From the NCBI GenBank assembly GCA_021814445.1, contig JAKAIF010000003.1, positions 1-44,189 of the forward strand: DNA of 44,189 nt. The letters are read 5' to 3'. The notes under the pieces are model-generated. The model was not told the origin of the DNA, did not search any database, and was given only the letters and a program-made list of their open reading frames with translations. The translations under genes were made by a program, and so were the position numbers. Source of the stretch: a bacterium (GTDB lineage Bacteria; Patescibacteriota; Minisyncoccia; UBA6257; JAGOQP01). Positions within the stretch are counted from its first letter, which is position 1; every line of letters begins with the position of its first letter. Shown in pieces: positions 18,839 to 28,400 of this stretch.

Positions 18839-19753
18839 ATGAATATAAAAAACCTTATTCAAGACTATATTGATTACCTTGAGGTAGAAAAAAACCGTTC
18901 CCCCAAAACCGTACTGAATTATCGTCGCTATCTTGAAACATTTGTAAAAGATCAGAACATCAAAGACCTCACAGATATTACCCAACATACCGTAAAACAA
19001 TTTCGTCTTTCTCTGGCGCGCAAAAAATTAAATGCCGATGCCTATTTAAAGCGCAACACGCAAGCTTATTACAGTATTGCAATCCGCAATTTTCTCAAAT
19101 ACCTTATTAAACAAAATATTTCTGTTTCTGTGCTTCCCGAACAAATAGAACTCCCCAAAGTGCCTCAACGCCAAATAGAAATTATTGAATATGCTGATTT
19201 AGAAAGATTTCTCAGTGCCCCTCAAGGTGATTCCCTGCGCGTGCTTCGTGATCGCGCTATTTTAGAAACACTTTTTTCTACCGGACTCCGTGTTTCAGAA
19301 CTCTGTTCTCTCTCGCGGTATATAGACATAGAACGAGGAGAGCTCACTGTACGTGGAAAGGGAGCAAAACTTCGGGTTATATTTCTTTCTCCACGCGCGC
19401 AAACAGCCCTGCGCGCCTATCTTGATAAACGTGGGGACGCAGACGAAGCATTATTTATAAGCCTGAGTAAAGCAAAAAATCCAAAAGTGTTGGGACGCAT
19501 TATCCCCCGAACCATTCAACGACTCGTACGTTTCTATGCTACCAAAGCAGGCATATTAGGAAAAGTGGTTCCCCATCAACTCCGCCATCAATTTGCGACC
19601 GACCTTCTTTCTAATGGCGCAGATTTGCGATCGGTGCAAGAACTTCTTGGTCATGCAAATATTGCTACCACACAAGTGTATACTCACATCACTAACAAAC
19701 AACTCCGAGATATACACAAAGCGTTTCATGGCAAACGCAGAGGAACAAAATAA
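18839..19753 (+). CDS. xerC: Tyrosine recombinase (XerC/XerD-like)
   Basis: N-terminal SAM-like domain; catalytic motifs TGLRVSELC, HQLRHQFATDLLSNGADLRSVQELLGHANIATTQVYTHI. Confidence 0.93.
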   Translation: MNIKNLIQDYIDYLEVEKNRSPKTVLNYRRYLETFVKDQNIKDLTDITQHTVKQFRLSLARKKLNADAYLKRNTQAYYSIAIRNFLKYLIKQNISVSVLPEQIELPKVPQRQIEIIEYADLERFLSAPQGDSLRVLRDRAILETLFSTGLRVSELCSLSRYIDIERGELTVRGKGAKLRVIFLSPRAQTALRAYLDKRGDADEALFISLSKAKNPKVLGRIIPRTIQRLVRFYATKAGILGKVVPHQLRHQFATDLLSNGADLRSVQELLGHANIATTQVYTHITNKQLRDIHKAFHGKRRGTK

Positions 19754-19816
19754 ATAAATTTGCATTCTGGCTCCATCCACAGTATGCTTTTTATAGAATA
19801 TTAAATGAGGTGTAAG

Positions 19817-19945
19817 ATGAAATCCTTAGGAAACATCCTTTTTTGGGGAGGAATATTCCTCGCTTTTATAATTTCTTGCATCCTCTATATCGTAGTAAGA
19901 GGGGTAGAAATTATTTTTGGAATAGACCCTAAAAAAACTTGTTGA
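19817..19945 (+). CDS. Small single-TM protein (42 aa)
   Basis: MKSLGNILFWGGIFLAFIISCILYIVVRGVEIIFGIDPKKTC; GAGG RBS-like sequence upstream and a terminator-like hairpin downstream; below the size cutoff of the ORF track. Confidence 0.6.
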   Translation: MKSLGNILFWGGIFLAFIISCILYIVVRGVEIIFGIDPKKTC

Positions 19946-19991
19946 GAAAATCAACTCAGTCCTGTGCCGCCTCGCGCGGCATTTTGTTTAT

Positions 19992-20023
19992 AAAAAGACC
20001 GCTCGATTACAAGTGGTCTTTTT
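19992..20023 (+). terminator. Terminator (stem AAAAAGACCGCT/AGTGGTCTTTTT)
   Basis: Inverted repeat with an A-tract on one side and a T-tract on the other; also reads towards the convergent hppA. Confidence 0.7.
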
Positions 20024-20050
20024 CATTTTTATACCGTGTGGAAATATCTA

Positions 20051-22105
20051 TTAGAGGAACGGCACAATTAACAATGCCACAATCATCACCACTTTAATAA
20101 GCGGATTGATTGCAGGACCCGCCGTATCTTTATACGGATCTCCCACGGTGTCCCCCGTGACCGCCGCCTTGTGCGCATCCGATCCTTTTCCTCCATAATT
20201 TCCATCTTCAATATATTTCTTTGCGTTATCCCACGCGGCTCCTCCTGAGGTCATGGAGATTGCCACAAACAATCCAGAGAGAATCGTTCCAATTAAGAGT
20301 CCTCCTAATGCTTGTACGCCAACCACCATGCCTACTTGTGGTCCCGCTGAACCAAAGAGTAACGTCGCAAGATATTTAAATCCAAATCCTACAATCAACA
20401 CCGCCACAATAGGCAATAACGCAGGCACAATCATTTCTTTTAGTGCCGCCTTCGTCACAATATCAACCGCTTTATCATATTCTGGTTGTGCGCTCCCATT
20501 CATAATTCCTTTTATCTCTTTGAACTGTCTGCGAATTTCTACCACCAAAACTCCCGCCGCCTTTCCAACCGACTTCATCGCAATAGAACTAAACAAGTAT
20601 GGAATAGAAGCACCAATCAACAACCCCACTAATACAAACGGGTTGGTAATATCAAACAATCCCGCCAATGCATCAGCGCTCGGCGCGCCAAATAATTTTG
20701 CAACTTCTCCGGTGAATCCCGCAAACAATGCAAGTGCCGCAAGTCCCGCAGAAGCAATCGCATATCCTTTCGTGACTGCCTTGGTTGTGTTTCCCACTGC
20801 ATCTAATGCATCGGTAATTTTTCGCACATCTTCATGCGCCTTTGTCATTTCTGCAATACCACCCGCATTATCAGTCACCGGACCAAACGCATCAATCGCC
20901 ACAATAATTCCTGCTACAGAAAGCATCGCGGTTGCCGCAAGCGCAACTCCATACACTCCAAAACTTAAGAAAGAAACCAAGATGCCCGCAGAAATAATAA
21001 GAATAGGAATAAAAGTTGACTTCATCCCCACAGAAAGTCCCATGATAATATTTGTACCATGTCCTGATTCTGATGCTTCTGCAATACCACGCACAGGTTT
21101 ATATTTTTTCGCGGTATAGTAATCGGTGACCACCACCATAAGCGCAGTCACCAACAATCCCGTAAGCGCTGGAATAAATACACTCCATGTCATATCAGGG
21201 AAGAAGATTGCCGATGCTGCATAGAATAATGCCGCTGAAACCGCAAGCGATACCGCCAATCCTTTATACAACGCATTCATGATTGCCTCATGCTTATCAG
21301 TACGTACAAAAAATGTTCCAATGATGGAGGCGATAATGGCGGCGCCACCCAATACTAACGGAAAGAGCACTTGTTCTCCTTTGATATAGGTAAAGGTGGA
21401 ACCCAAAAGAATTGCCGCCGCTAAGGTGACCGCATAGGTTTCAAATAAATCAGCCGCCATACCCGCACAATCTCCCACATTATCTCCCACATTGTCTGCA
21501 ATAACGCCAGGATTGCGAGGATCATCTTCTGGAATTCCTGCTTCTATTTTTCCTACTAAGTCTGTTCCCACATCTGCCGCTTTGGTAAAAATTCCCCCTC
21601 CCAAACGAGCAAAAATAGAAATTAAACTTGCACCAAATCCAAGACCAATCAACGCATTCGCGTTATAGCCCGTTATAATATAAAATCCCGCGACCGCTAA
21701 AAGTCCCAAAGCAACCACAAGCAATCCAGTCACTGATCCTGCCTTAAACGCAAGAGAGAGCGCTTTTCCAATTCCCTTGTGAGCCGCTTGTGCTGTTTTT
21801 GTATTCGCACGGACTGACACATTCATACCGATATATCCCGCAAGCGCAGACATAAGCGCTCCTACGAGAAATCCAAGTGCCATAACCCATCCCAGCGCCA
21901 ACGCAATAACCAAGAACAATACCACCGCAACAATTCCTACGGTGCGATATTGTCTATTCAGATAGGCACGTGAGCCAACTTGAATTGCTTTTGATATTTT
22001 CTGCATCTCTTCATTGCCTGAAGACTGCTTATTGAGCCATCCCATAAGAAACGCCGTATAAATCACCGCGATTCCAATCGGAATAAAAATAATGTAATAC
22101 AACAT
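20051..22105 (-). CDS. hppA: Membrane-bound proton-translocating pyrophosphatase, K+-independent signature
   Basis: Multi-[60 protein letters not shown] (Lys at the K+-dependence position). Confidence 0.95.
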   Translation of the reverse strand: MLYYIIFIPIGIAVIYTAFLMGWLNKQSSGNEEMQKISKAIQVGSRAYLNRQYRTVGIVAVVLFLVIALALGWVMALGFLVGALMSALAGYIGMNVSVRANTKTAQAAHKGIGKALSLAFKAGSVTGLLVVALGLLAVAGFYIITGYNANALIGLGFGASLISIFARLGGGIFTKAADVGTDLVGKIEAGIPEDDPRNPGVIADNVGDNVGDCAGMAADLFETYAVTLAAAILLGSTFTYIKGEQVLFPLVLGGAAIIASIIGTFFVRTDKHEAIMNALYKGLAVSLAVSAALFYAASAIFFPDMTWSVFIPALTGLLVTALMVVVTDYYTAKKYKPVRGIAEASESGHGTNIIMGLSVGMKSTFIPILIISAGILVSFLSFGVYGVALAATAMLSVAGIIVAIDAFGPVTDNAGGIAEMTKAHEDVRKITDALDAVGNTTKAVTKGYAIASAGLAALALFAGFTGEVAKLFGAPSADALAGLFDITNPFVLVGLLIGASIPYLFSSIAMKSVGKAAGVLVVEIRRQFKEIKGIMNGSAQPEYDKAVDIVTKAALKEMIVPALLPIVAVLIVGFGFKYLATLLFGSAGPQVGMVVGVQALGGLLIGTILSGLFVAISMTSGGAAWDNAKKYIEDGNYGGKGSDAHKAAVTGDTVGDPYKDTAGPAINPLIKVVMIVALLIVPFL

Positions 22106-22219
22106 TGATTTATTAATTAATGATAAAACGAATATGACCACTATATCATCACGGAGTATTTTTTCAACCTTATGCTGCTTGAAAACAAATCAAAAAGAGG
22201 TAGAATCCAATAATTATAC

Positions 22220-22301
22220 GGGGGCGTGGTGAAACTGGTATACACGCAGCGCTTAGGACGCTGTGCCGCAAGGTGTGAGAGTTCGAGTCTCTCCGCCCCC
22301 A
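22220..22301 (+). tRNA. tRNA-Leu (anticodon UAG)
   Basis: Acceptor GGGGGCG/CGCCCCC, anticodon arm CAGCG-CTTAGGA-CGCTG, long variable arm, T arm GAGAG-TTCGAGT-CTCTC; no encoded CCA. Confidence 0.95.
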
Positions 22302-22428
22302 CCCCGTAAAAAACGCGCACCGCCCAAAAGGCGGTGTTTACGTTTCACGGGGTTGGAACGTGATAAAATTGGAACAATTTTATTTTACGTTTCACTGCTT
22401 TATACTGTTATAAAATAATTTTACTACT

Positions 22429-22692
22429 ATGTTTTTTGTGTATGTTCTTCATAGTAAAAAAGATAATAAATTGTATATTGGATACTCGTCTAATTTGAAA
22501 GAGAGATTAAAGACTCATATTGATGGGCGAGTTATTTCAACAAAAAACAGACGACCACTCATTCTCATCTACTATGAGGCATATATACATATACAAGACG
22601 CAAAGAAGAGGGAGGACTTTCTTAAAAGTGGTTCGGGGCACAGATTTCTTAAAAATCAGCTGAATAATTATTTTATTTATAAAGATATATAA
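22429..22692 (+). CDS. GIY-YIG nuclease domain protein
   Basis: MFFVYVLHSKKDNKLYIGYSSNLKERLKTHIDGRV...REDFLKSGSGHRFLKNQL. Confidence 0.93.
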   Translation: MFFVYVLHSKKDNKLYIGYSSNLKERLKTHIDGRVISTKNRRPLILIYYEAYIHIQDAKKREDFLKSGSGHRFLKNQLNNYFIYKDI

Positions 22693-22755
22693 AATCACCT
22701 TATTTTAAGCCATTTCCTGCTTATTCCCCTCTTATCCACTCTTTCTGTATGGACG

Positions 22756-22785
22756 TTGACAAAATGCTATATTATATGCTATAAT
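22756..22785 (+). promoter_or_regulatory. Consensus sigma70 promoter upstream of the SPFH-like operon
   Basis: TTGACA - 18 nt - TATAAT. Confidence 0.75.
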
Positions 22786-22808
22786 ATAGTCAGTTACTTT
22801 GACAACTC

Positions 22809-22859
22809 TGTTTAATTATTCACCCAGAACATTCCGTGTTTTGGGTGAATAATTAAACA
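22809..22859 (+). promoter_or_regulatory. 18-bp perfect inverted repeat in the 5' UTR of the SPFH-like operon
   Basis: TGTTTAATTATTCACCCA (22809-22826) / TGGGTGAATAATTAAACA (22842-22859), 15-nt loop. Confidence 0.85.
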
Positions 22860-22893
22860 ATAAAATGTAAAATAAAAACGTACGGAGGTACAA

Positions 22894-24153
22894 ATGGGAA
22901 ACAAACAATCATCACTTCTTGACCGATATTTGGAATATCGAATTAGAATGAGGGAAATGAAAGAATCTAGAAGAATAGAGAGTGGAAAACTAGATCGAGA
23001 TAAGTACCTCAGAAAAATGGATTACAAAGAAACAAAAAGAAGAGAAAAACAGGCAAAGAAATCTGCAAAAAAACAGGCAAAAGAAACTAAAAAGTTAGTG
23101 AAAAAGAACAAACCGCGTAGAGTCTCTACGTCTACAAAATTTGTATTCTTTTTCATTCTGCCTGTAATATTTCTTATTCTTCTTGTCGGCACATCGTTCA
23201 TTTTCGGAGAACTCCAGCTTTTCATTCCTATAATGATTTCGCTGGGAATAGTAATAGTACTAACAGCTTCTGCATTAAAAGAAACCACCACATATCCCAA
23301 CTTTTTCATTAAAAGAATTCTCGGCGTATATGAACGTAAGGGATATAGTCTCCATACGTATGTTCTGGACAAGGAGTCTATAAAAAATGATGTGGAAATT
23401 CCCTACTACAAAGGAGGACTCGCTTTTGTGTGGTTTTGGGAAGAAATAGTTCCTGTTTTTGGAGGAGAAGAAAAAATAGTCAGAGAGATAAAAGATGTTC
23501 TCTATCCGAATGACGGGGTTAGTATTAGAACAAACCTTGGAATAGCAACAAGTTTTTCTCCAAACAATATGTCTGAAACTCTTCGTAAGTGTGGAAAAGT
23601 TGAAAAGGAGGTCACTAAAGAACATCTAAAAACTGTTTCCGACCTGTTTTTCAATATGGTAGAGCCTGAATTCAAGGCCACTATCAAAGACTTTGCTAGC
23701 ACCAACAAAAATTCAACATACGAAACCTTGATCAACTCCACAAAAACAATTGCAACAGATTTAAAAAATAATGTTGAGGCTCTCACCGATGTCCAGGGAA
23801 CTGTTAATGGCGCCCATCTAGTTGAAAAATTCGGAATAATTGTCTCCGATTACAATCCAGAGATGAGACCAGACGCTAAGGTTGAAGAAGCCAAAGAAGG
23901 AATAACAATAGCAAGAATGAATAAGGAAGCTGCGTTGAACGAAATAGCTGTAAAAAAAGATGTTCTTGTGGCAATAGGAACAGCAATAAAAGAAACAACC
24001 GGCGACGATCCTTCACAAGAAGCCATGGGAAATCTCGCCCTGTCCATGTTTGGAAATAGTAACAATGTTCTATTCATGGGAAACAGTGGTGGAAAAAATC
24101 CCGCCGTTGCAATTAATACAAATAACTCTAAGAAGGGAGGACCTAAACCATGA
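22894..24153 (+). CDS. Membrane protein with basic N-terminus, two TM segments and a divergent SPFH/Band 7-like domain
   Basis: Lys-rich N-terminus, TM region (FVFFFILPVIFLILLVGTSFIF...LFIPIMISLGIVIVLTA), then VSIRTNLGIATSF...FGIIVSDYNPEMRPDAKVEEAKEGITIARMNKEAALNE, like the end of an SPFH domain plus coiled coil. Confidence 0.5.
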   Translation: MGNKQSSLLDRYLEYRIRMREMKESRRIESGKLDRDKYLRKMDYKETKRREKQAKKSAKKQAKETKKLVKKNKPRRVSTSTKFVFFFILPVIFLILLVGTSFIFGELQLFIPIMISLGIVIVLTASALKETTTYPNFFIKRILGVYERKGYSLHTYVLDKESIKNDVEIPYYKGGLAFVWFWEEIVPVFGGEEKIVREIKDVLYPNDGVSIRTNLGIATSFSPNNMSETLRKCGKVEKEVTKEHLKTVSDLFFNMVEPEFKATIKDFASTNKNSTYETLINSTKTIATDLKNNVEALTDVQGTVNGAHLVEKFGIIVSDYNPEMRPDAKVEEAKEGITIARMNKEAALNEIAVKKDVLVAIGTAIKETTGDDPSQEAMGNLALSMFGNSNNVLFMGNSGGKNPAVAINTNNSKKGGPKP

Positions 24154-24665
24154 AAGGACTAAAAAAAACAATAACAATCATCGGCATAATTATCCTCCTT
24201 GTTGGGCTTTTCTTCCTCGGAAAGAAAGCTAATGAAAAAGACGGTGCAAACCGTCAGAATGATTACAAAGAACGGGTAGCGGCGAAACAGCAGAGCGAAC
24301 CACCAGCCCCACCTCCCCTAGGGAGTCTCTGGAATCCAATATCACTCAACAAAATCATTGGTAACTTCGGTGGAGTATATGTCATCAACCCCGGAGATTC
24401 AGTGTTTGTTGAGTTCGGAGATTTAAGATTCATCGGTTATACACTCAGGTATTCTGATCCTAGTGGCAAAAGCCGCATAACCAGAATAAATAAAGGAAGA
24501 ACATTAAAAGATCTGGAGGAGACTCCTGGAAGGAGAATCTCAAATTCAAAGATGGATGGCATAGATAAAATCTGTGTCAAGAATCTTGGCGAAAATGAGA
24601 TTCGTATTTACGCCTGGTACGGATACAAATCAGCCGCAAGATTTGCAGAACTCGGCGGCTACTAA
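24150..24665 (+). CDS. Membrane-anchored hypothetical protein, translationally coupled to the SPFH-like gene
   Basis: Start overlaps the previous stop (4-nt overlap); N-terminal TM, Pro-rich linker, compact C-terminal domain. Confidence 0.65.
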   Translation: MKGLKKTITIIGIIILLVGLFFLGKKANEKDGANRQNDYKERVAAKQQSEPPAPPPLGSLWNPISLNKIIGNFGGVYVINPGDSVFVEFGDLRFIGYTLRYSDPSGKSRITRINKGRTLKDLEETPGRRISNSKMDGIDKICVKNLGENEIRIYAWYGYKSAARFAELGGY

Positions 24666-24694
24666 TAAACAATTTACATTTTATACAAAACAAA

Positions 24695-24722
24695 AACCCC
24701 GCTGGACGCGGGGCTTTTTTTA
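24695..24722 (+). terminator. Rho-independent terminator of the SPFH-like operon
   Basis: CCCCGC-TGGAC-GCGGGG-CTTTTTTT. Confidence 0.85.
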
Positions 24723-24738
24723 TTTTTGACTCAATTTT

Positions 24739-25119
24739 TTAGTAGGTCAACTGGTTTGTAACTGAATTCTGTACAAATGACACAATTCCGTATGAAAGTA
24801 ATGCAACGGCGATTCCCACGATTGCATATAACAATTCACTCTTTGCAGTCTTTGTTTTTGTAGCATCTCCCTTACTGGTCACAAAATGGAACGCGGCAAG
24901 TAATATCATCGCGATAGCAACGATAAAGATGATGGTGTAGAACCATTTTACAACGGTCAATACAACACCCACCCATCCGGTCACGCTATTTGGTCCCGTC
25001 TGCGCGATTCCCACATCTTTTGGGGTTGGGATACTTCCTGGTCCGATAGCTAACACTGCTGGTGCAAACATCACTCCTAAAACGAGTGCCATTGCGATTG
25101 ATACAAATATTTTTTTCAT
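24739..25119 (-). CDS. VirB2/TrbC-like pilin-family small membrane protein, paralogue 5
   Basis: Signal + two TM, FHFVTSKGDATKTKTAKSELLYAIVGIAVALLSYGIVSFVQNSV. Confidence 0.75.
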   Translation of the reverse strand: MKKIFVSIAMALVLGVMFAPAVLAIGPGSIPTPKDVGIAQTGPNSVTGWVGVVLTVVKWFYTIIFIVAIAMILLAAFHFVTSKGDATKTKTAKSELLYAIVGIAVALLSYGIVSFVQNSVTNQLTY

Positions 25120-25180
25120 ATGTTATTTAATAATTATATTTTTATTATATACCGTTTTATTTAAAAATCCAACTCCTGCC

Positions 25181-25645
25181 TTATGTGGTCGGTAATGGAG
25201 GCAATGTTGGTGTCGGCGTTGGTGTTGATGCCGGCGCTGAAGATTGTCCTCCCGTAACGAGAAAATCTTGTACCACCATACTTATTCCCGTTGCGACTAA
25301 AGCAACTGCGATTGCAACCACCGCCCATTTCAATTGTTTTTTTGCGGTCTCTACAAGCTTCTCATTACTTCCTCCTTGCACAAAGTTATACGCCGCCAAT
25401 AAAATCATCGCAACCGCCACAATAAAGAACAGTGTATACATCCATTTTATAATCACCACAATCAACCCAATGACTCCGGAACCCTGATCCCCCACAGTGG
25501 TGATGGGTGATTTCATATTTGGATCATTCTCAAATGGATTAATAACACTCGCTTGTGCATAACCAGGAGAAAGCAGTTGGGGAACATGTAATACCACCCC
25601 GAGACTTATTACAAGAAAGAATGAAATAAATAAAAGTTTTTTCAT
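25181..25645 (-). CDS. VirB2/TrbC-like pilin-family small membrane protein, paralogue 4, Pro/Thr-rich tail
   Basis: YNFVQGGSNEKLVETAKKQLKWAVVAIAVALVATGISMVVQDFLVTGGQSSAPASTPTPTPTLPPLPTT. Confidence 0.75.
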   Translation of the reverse strand: MKKLLFISFFLVISLGVVLHVPQLLSPGYAQASVINPFENDPNMKSPITTVGDQGSGVIGLIVVIIKWMYTLFFIVAVAMILLAAYNFVQGGSNEKLVETAKKQLKWAVVAIAVALVATGISMVVQDFLVTGGQSSAPASTPTPTPTLPPLPTT

Positions 25646-25654
25646 AAAAATATA

Positions 25655-25996
25655 TTATTGAGTTCTTAAAATAGAATCCACAATAGATGAAACACCCGCT
25701 GATACTAATGCAATTGCAATAGCAATAACTGCGTTTTTGAGAGATGCAGTCGCTTTCTTCACCTCTGTTTCATTATCCTTTGCCATCAAATATTTATAGG
25801 CGGCGAGGAGAATAAATCCCACTGCGAGGATAAAGAAAACCCAAAATCCCCATTTGGTAATTCCCACAAGCCAATTTTCCACATCACCCGCACTCTTAAT
25901 AGGAGACGTGGGCGCTGGATTATTACCGAGCGCATAGGTGGCATGAGCCAACATAAACACCCCGACGGAAAAAAAGATTGTCTTTAAATACTTCAT
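25655..25996 (-). CDS. VirB2/TrbC-like pilin-family small membrane protein, paralogue 3
   Basis: YKYLMAKDNETEVKKATASLKNAVIAIAIALVSAGVSSIVDSIL. Confidence 0.75.
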   Translation of the reverse strand: MKYLKTIFFSVGVFMLAHATYALGNNPAPTSPIKSAGDVENWLVGITKWGFWVFFILAVGFILLAAYKYLMAKDNETEVKKATASLKNAVIAIAIALVSAGVSSIVDSILRTQ

Positions 25997-26000
25997 ACAA

Positions 26001-26363
26001 TTATGTTAATGATAATATACTTTGTACCACATAGAGAACTCCGTCCGCCACAATAACCACTGCCGCTCCGAGTGCCGCGTGCTTCAATGTTTTTACTCCA
26101 TTCTCAAATTTTGTTGCATTATCTTGAGCCACCAACATCTGAAACCCTCCATAGAGCGCCATAATGGTAATTATCGGAATAGAAATCATGGTCAAATAGG
26201 AGATGATTTTACTCAAGAGATCAGAGAGTGTACCCGTACCATTGGGATCAAGTGGGTTGGTAAGCATGGTCACGTTTTGAGCTCCCACAGAGAGCGCGCC
26301 AAGAAATAAGAAGATAAATAGTATATATATACTCCGTGCTTTGTTTTTTATAGAAAAATACAT
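26001..26363 (-). CDS. VirB2/TrbC-like pilin-family small membrane protein, paralogue 2
   Basis: FQMLVAQDNATKFENGVKTLKHAALGAAVVIVADGVLYVVQSIL. Confidence 0.75.
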   Translation of the reverse strand: MYFSIKNKARSIYILFIFLFLGALSVGAQNVTMLTNPLDPNGTGTLSDLLSKIISYLTMISIPIITIMALYGGFQMLVAQDNATKFENGVKTLKHAALGAAVVIVADGVLYVVQSILSLT

Positions 26364-26383
26364 GTCTTTATTTAATACCTATA

Positions 26384-26749
26384 TTAATTTGTAGTCAAAC
26401 CTAAGAATGAAATAATTGTTTGCACCACAACCCACGCAAGCAATGCAAATCCAAATCCCCACACCACTCCTTTTATCATATCAAGGCCGCTCTTATATTT
26501 TGATTCATTCCCTGCGGCAGTGAGCATTTTAAATCCCCCAATAATAATGAGTATGGTGAGTATAGGAATAACAATAAACATCAATCCCTTATTGATAATG
26601 TTATTGATTGTGGGGATAACGTCATTATAGGTACACTCAGGTTGGTTGTATCCCCCACAGATAACCAGCCCCTCTTCTGTTTGCGCAAACACAGACAGAG
26701 CAGAAAGCCCCAAAAACAGCGCGGTGATACCAAATATAAATCGTTTCAT
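26384..26749 (-). CDS. VirB2/TrbC-like pilin-family small membrane protein, paralogue 1
   Basis: FKMLTAAGNESKYKSGLDMIKGVVWGFGFALLAWVVVQTIISFLGL. Confidence 0.75.
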   Translation of the reverse strand: MKRFIFGITALFLGLSALSVFAQTEEGLVICGGYNQPECTYNDVIPTINNIINKGLMFIVIPILTILIIIGGFKMLTAAGNESKYKSGLDMIKGVVWGFGFALLAWVVVQTIISFLGLTTN

Positions 26750-26795
26750 AAATATTATCTTTAGTATAGCAAATCTAAAAACGAGTCGCTAGTTT

Positions 26796-28124
26796 TTAGT
26801 TTCCATTAATTTCTTCCTGCGCCGCCCGCGCTCCCTGCGACAACGTTGTCTTTCCTGTTGCGACGTTATCAATCATGCGTCCGAGAACATCCTTCATTTT
26901 CTCATCATCTGGTCGTATCCATGTGCGCGCGATTAAAAAGCTTTTTAGAAACGCTCCATTCTCTCCATTTTTATCGGCATCTATCAAAGATAAAAGGGCG
27001 GGAAGTTTTTGTGTCGCTTGAACATACGCCTTACTTACGTCTGGAGTCATGGTTGCAAACCGTATAAAGTGCCATGCCACATATGCCTGTTTTGATTGAC
27101 GAGAAACCCCTAATCCCCAATAGGATGCTAACGTTTGAGCATCTTGTGGTCGAGCAGAAAGTTGTGGCACGGGAGCAACTCCAATCTGAATAAAATTATT
27201 TTTTGATTTAATTTCTGCAAGCGCGCTGTGAGTATCAATGAGCATACTCACCTTTTGCGCCGCGAATGCATCACGCGCAGAACCCATGGTGTCGCTCCAT
27301 GAATAATAGGGATTCACTGGATTCGCAAATTGTAAATAAAAAGAAGTTGCTTTCTGAGCTGGATCATCAAACACCACTCCGTTTGCAGTATTGAGCGTTG
27401 CCCCCGATTGCATCATAAGGAGTGGTAAAATATCATCAAAATTAGAAACGCCTCGCGCCGTTCCCAGAGCGATTGGAGATGCTTGTATATTTTTCTGCGC
27501 ATCCATTTCCCGCAGTGTAGGAATAAGCCCCACTACCTCATCCCATGTTTTTGGAGGATAAATTATCGCTTTCGTGTTGAAAATGTCTTTATTGTAGAGT
27601 AGTGCAAGCGCGTCAAAATGAAGTGGGAGCGCAAATACATATGCTTGATTGTCGCTTGCGGTGAGTACCATGTCTTTATATACCGCTTGCGGGAATGCCT
27701 GGCTCACCATAAGAGGAGACACCATGCCCACTGGGGCAGGTTGCAATTTTGCCGCATCTTTCTGAAGCCAAGAATTTTTCACCATAAAAATATCGGGGCC
27801 TTGTCCTTCGGCAAGCGCGGTCACTAATGCTTTTTCATATGCAGTCACAGAATCAAATTTTGTATATTGTACTGAAACACTTTTGGAAACTGGTTGGGCC
27901 TGATATGACTCAGAAATTCCCTTAAAAGCAGCCGCTTCATCCCCCACCCCCCATACCTGCAAGGTAATTTTTCCCGTGGGGAAATTCGGATCAAGTGATT
28001 GACTTGATTTAAAAATAGGAATAATTCCCGTAAGACCCAGTATCACCAACAGAATGAGTATTCCTACGACCCCAATGATAGTAAGTTGTTGTTTATTCAA
28101 ACCGCTAAAAAAATCTGCATTCAT
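26796..28124 (-). CDS. Membrane-anchored extracellular solute-binding protein (ABC sugar-type)
   Basis: N-terminal TM, ITLQVWGVGDEAAAFKGISESYQ, ALAEGQGPDIFMVKNSWL, YNKDIFNTKAIIYPPKTWDEVV. Confidence 0.88.
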   Translation of the reverse strand: MNADFFSGLNKQQLTIIGVVGILILLVILGLTGIIPIFKSSQSLDPNFPTGKITLQVWGVGDEAAAFKGISESYQAQPVSKSVSVQYTKFDSVTAYEKALVTALAEGQGPDIFMVKNSWLQKDAAKLQPAPVGMVSPLMVSQAFPQAVYKDMVLTASDNQAYVFALPLHFDALALLYNKDIFNTKAIIYPPKTWDEVVGLIPTLREMDAQKNIQASPIALGTARGVSNFDDILPLLMMQSGATLNTANGVVFDDPAQKATSFYLQFANPVNPYYSWSDTMGSARDAFAAQKVSMLIDTHSALAEIKSKNNFIQIGVAPVPQLSARPQDAQTLASYWGLGVSRQSKQAYVAWHFIRFATMTPDVSKAYVQATQKLPALLSLIDADKNGENGAFLKSFLIARTWIRPDDEKMKDVLGRMIDNVATGKTTLSQGARAAQEEINGN

Positions 28125-28400
28125 ACCCAGTATATCAACAACGATATGTGCAACGCACACCCATTGTTATGATTAAAAATAATTTTAATTTCTGTCTGTT
28201 AGTATACTCGATTACATACGTGATTAGTAATTTAAATCGTTGTTGTATTACCGGGCATACCCAGTAACATTAATTCTCTTTATTATATTCTATATACTAT
28301 ATATATGGAATAGGCGCCGCATCTCTCATTTGAATTTCGCGGTATTCTGAGTTACAGTAATGTGGTTATCGTCCGTAGTAAGACTAAAAATTTATATCAC

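Noticed and set aside
9952-20023. Shared CTCGATT..AAGTGG sequence at about 9960-9975 and 20002-20015
   Set aside because: Similarity is about 14 nt and one copy is simply the loop and arm of a terminator; too weak to call a repeat family.
22302-22425. Hairpins after tRNA-Leu (CCCCGT...ACGGGG; ATAAAATTG-GAA-CAATTTTAT)
   Set aside because: Plausible transcript-end structures with no sign of a separate RNA gene; insufficient for an ncRNA call.
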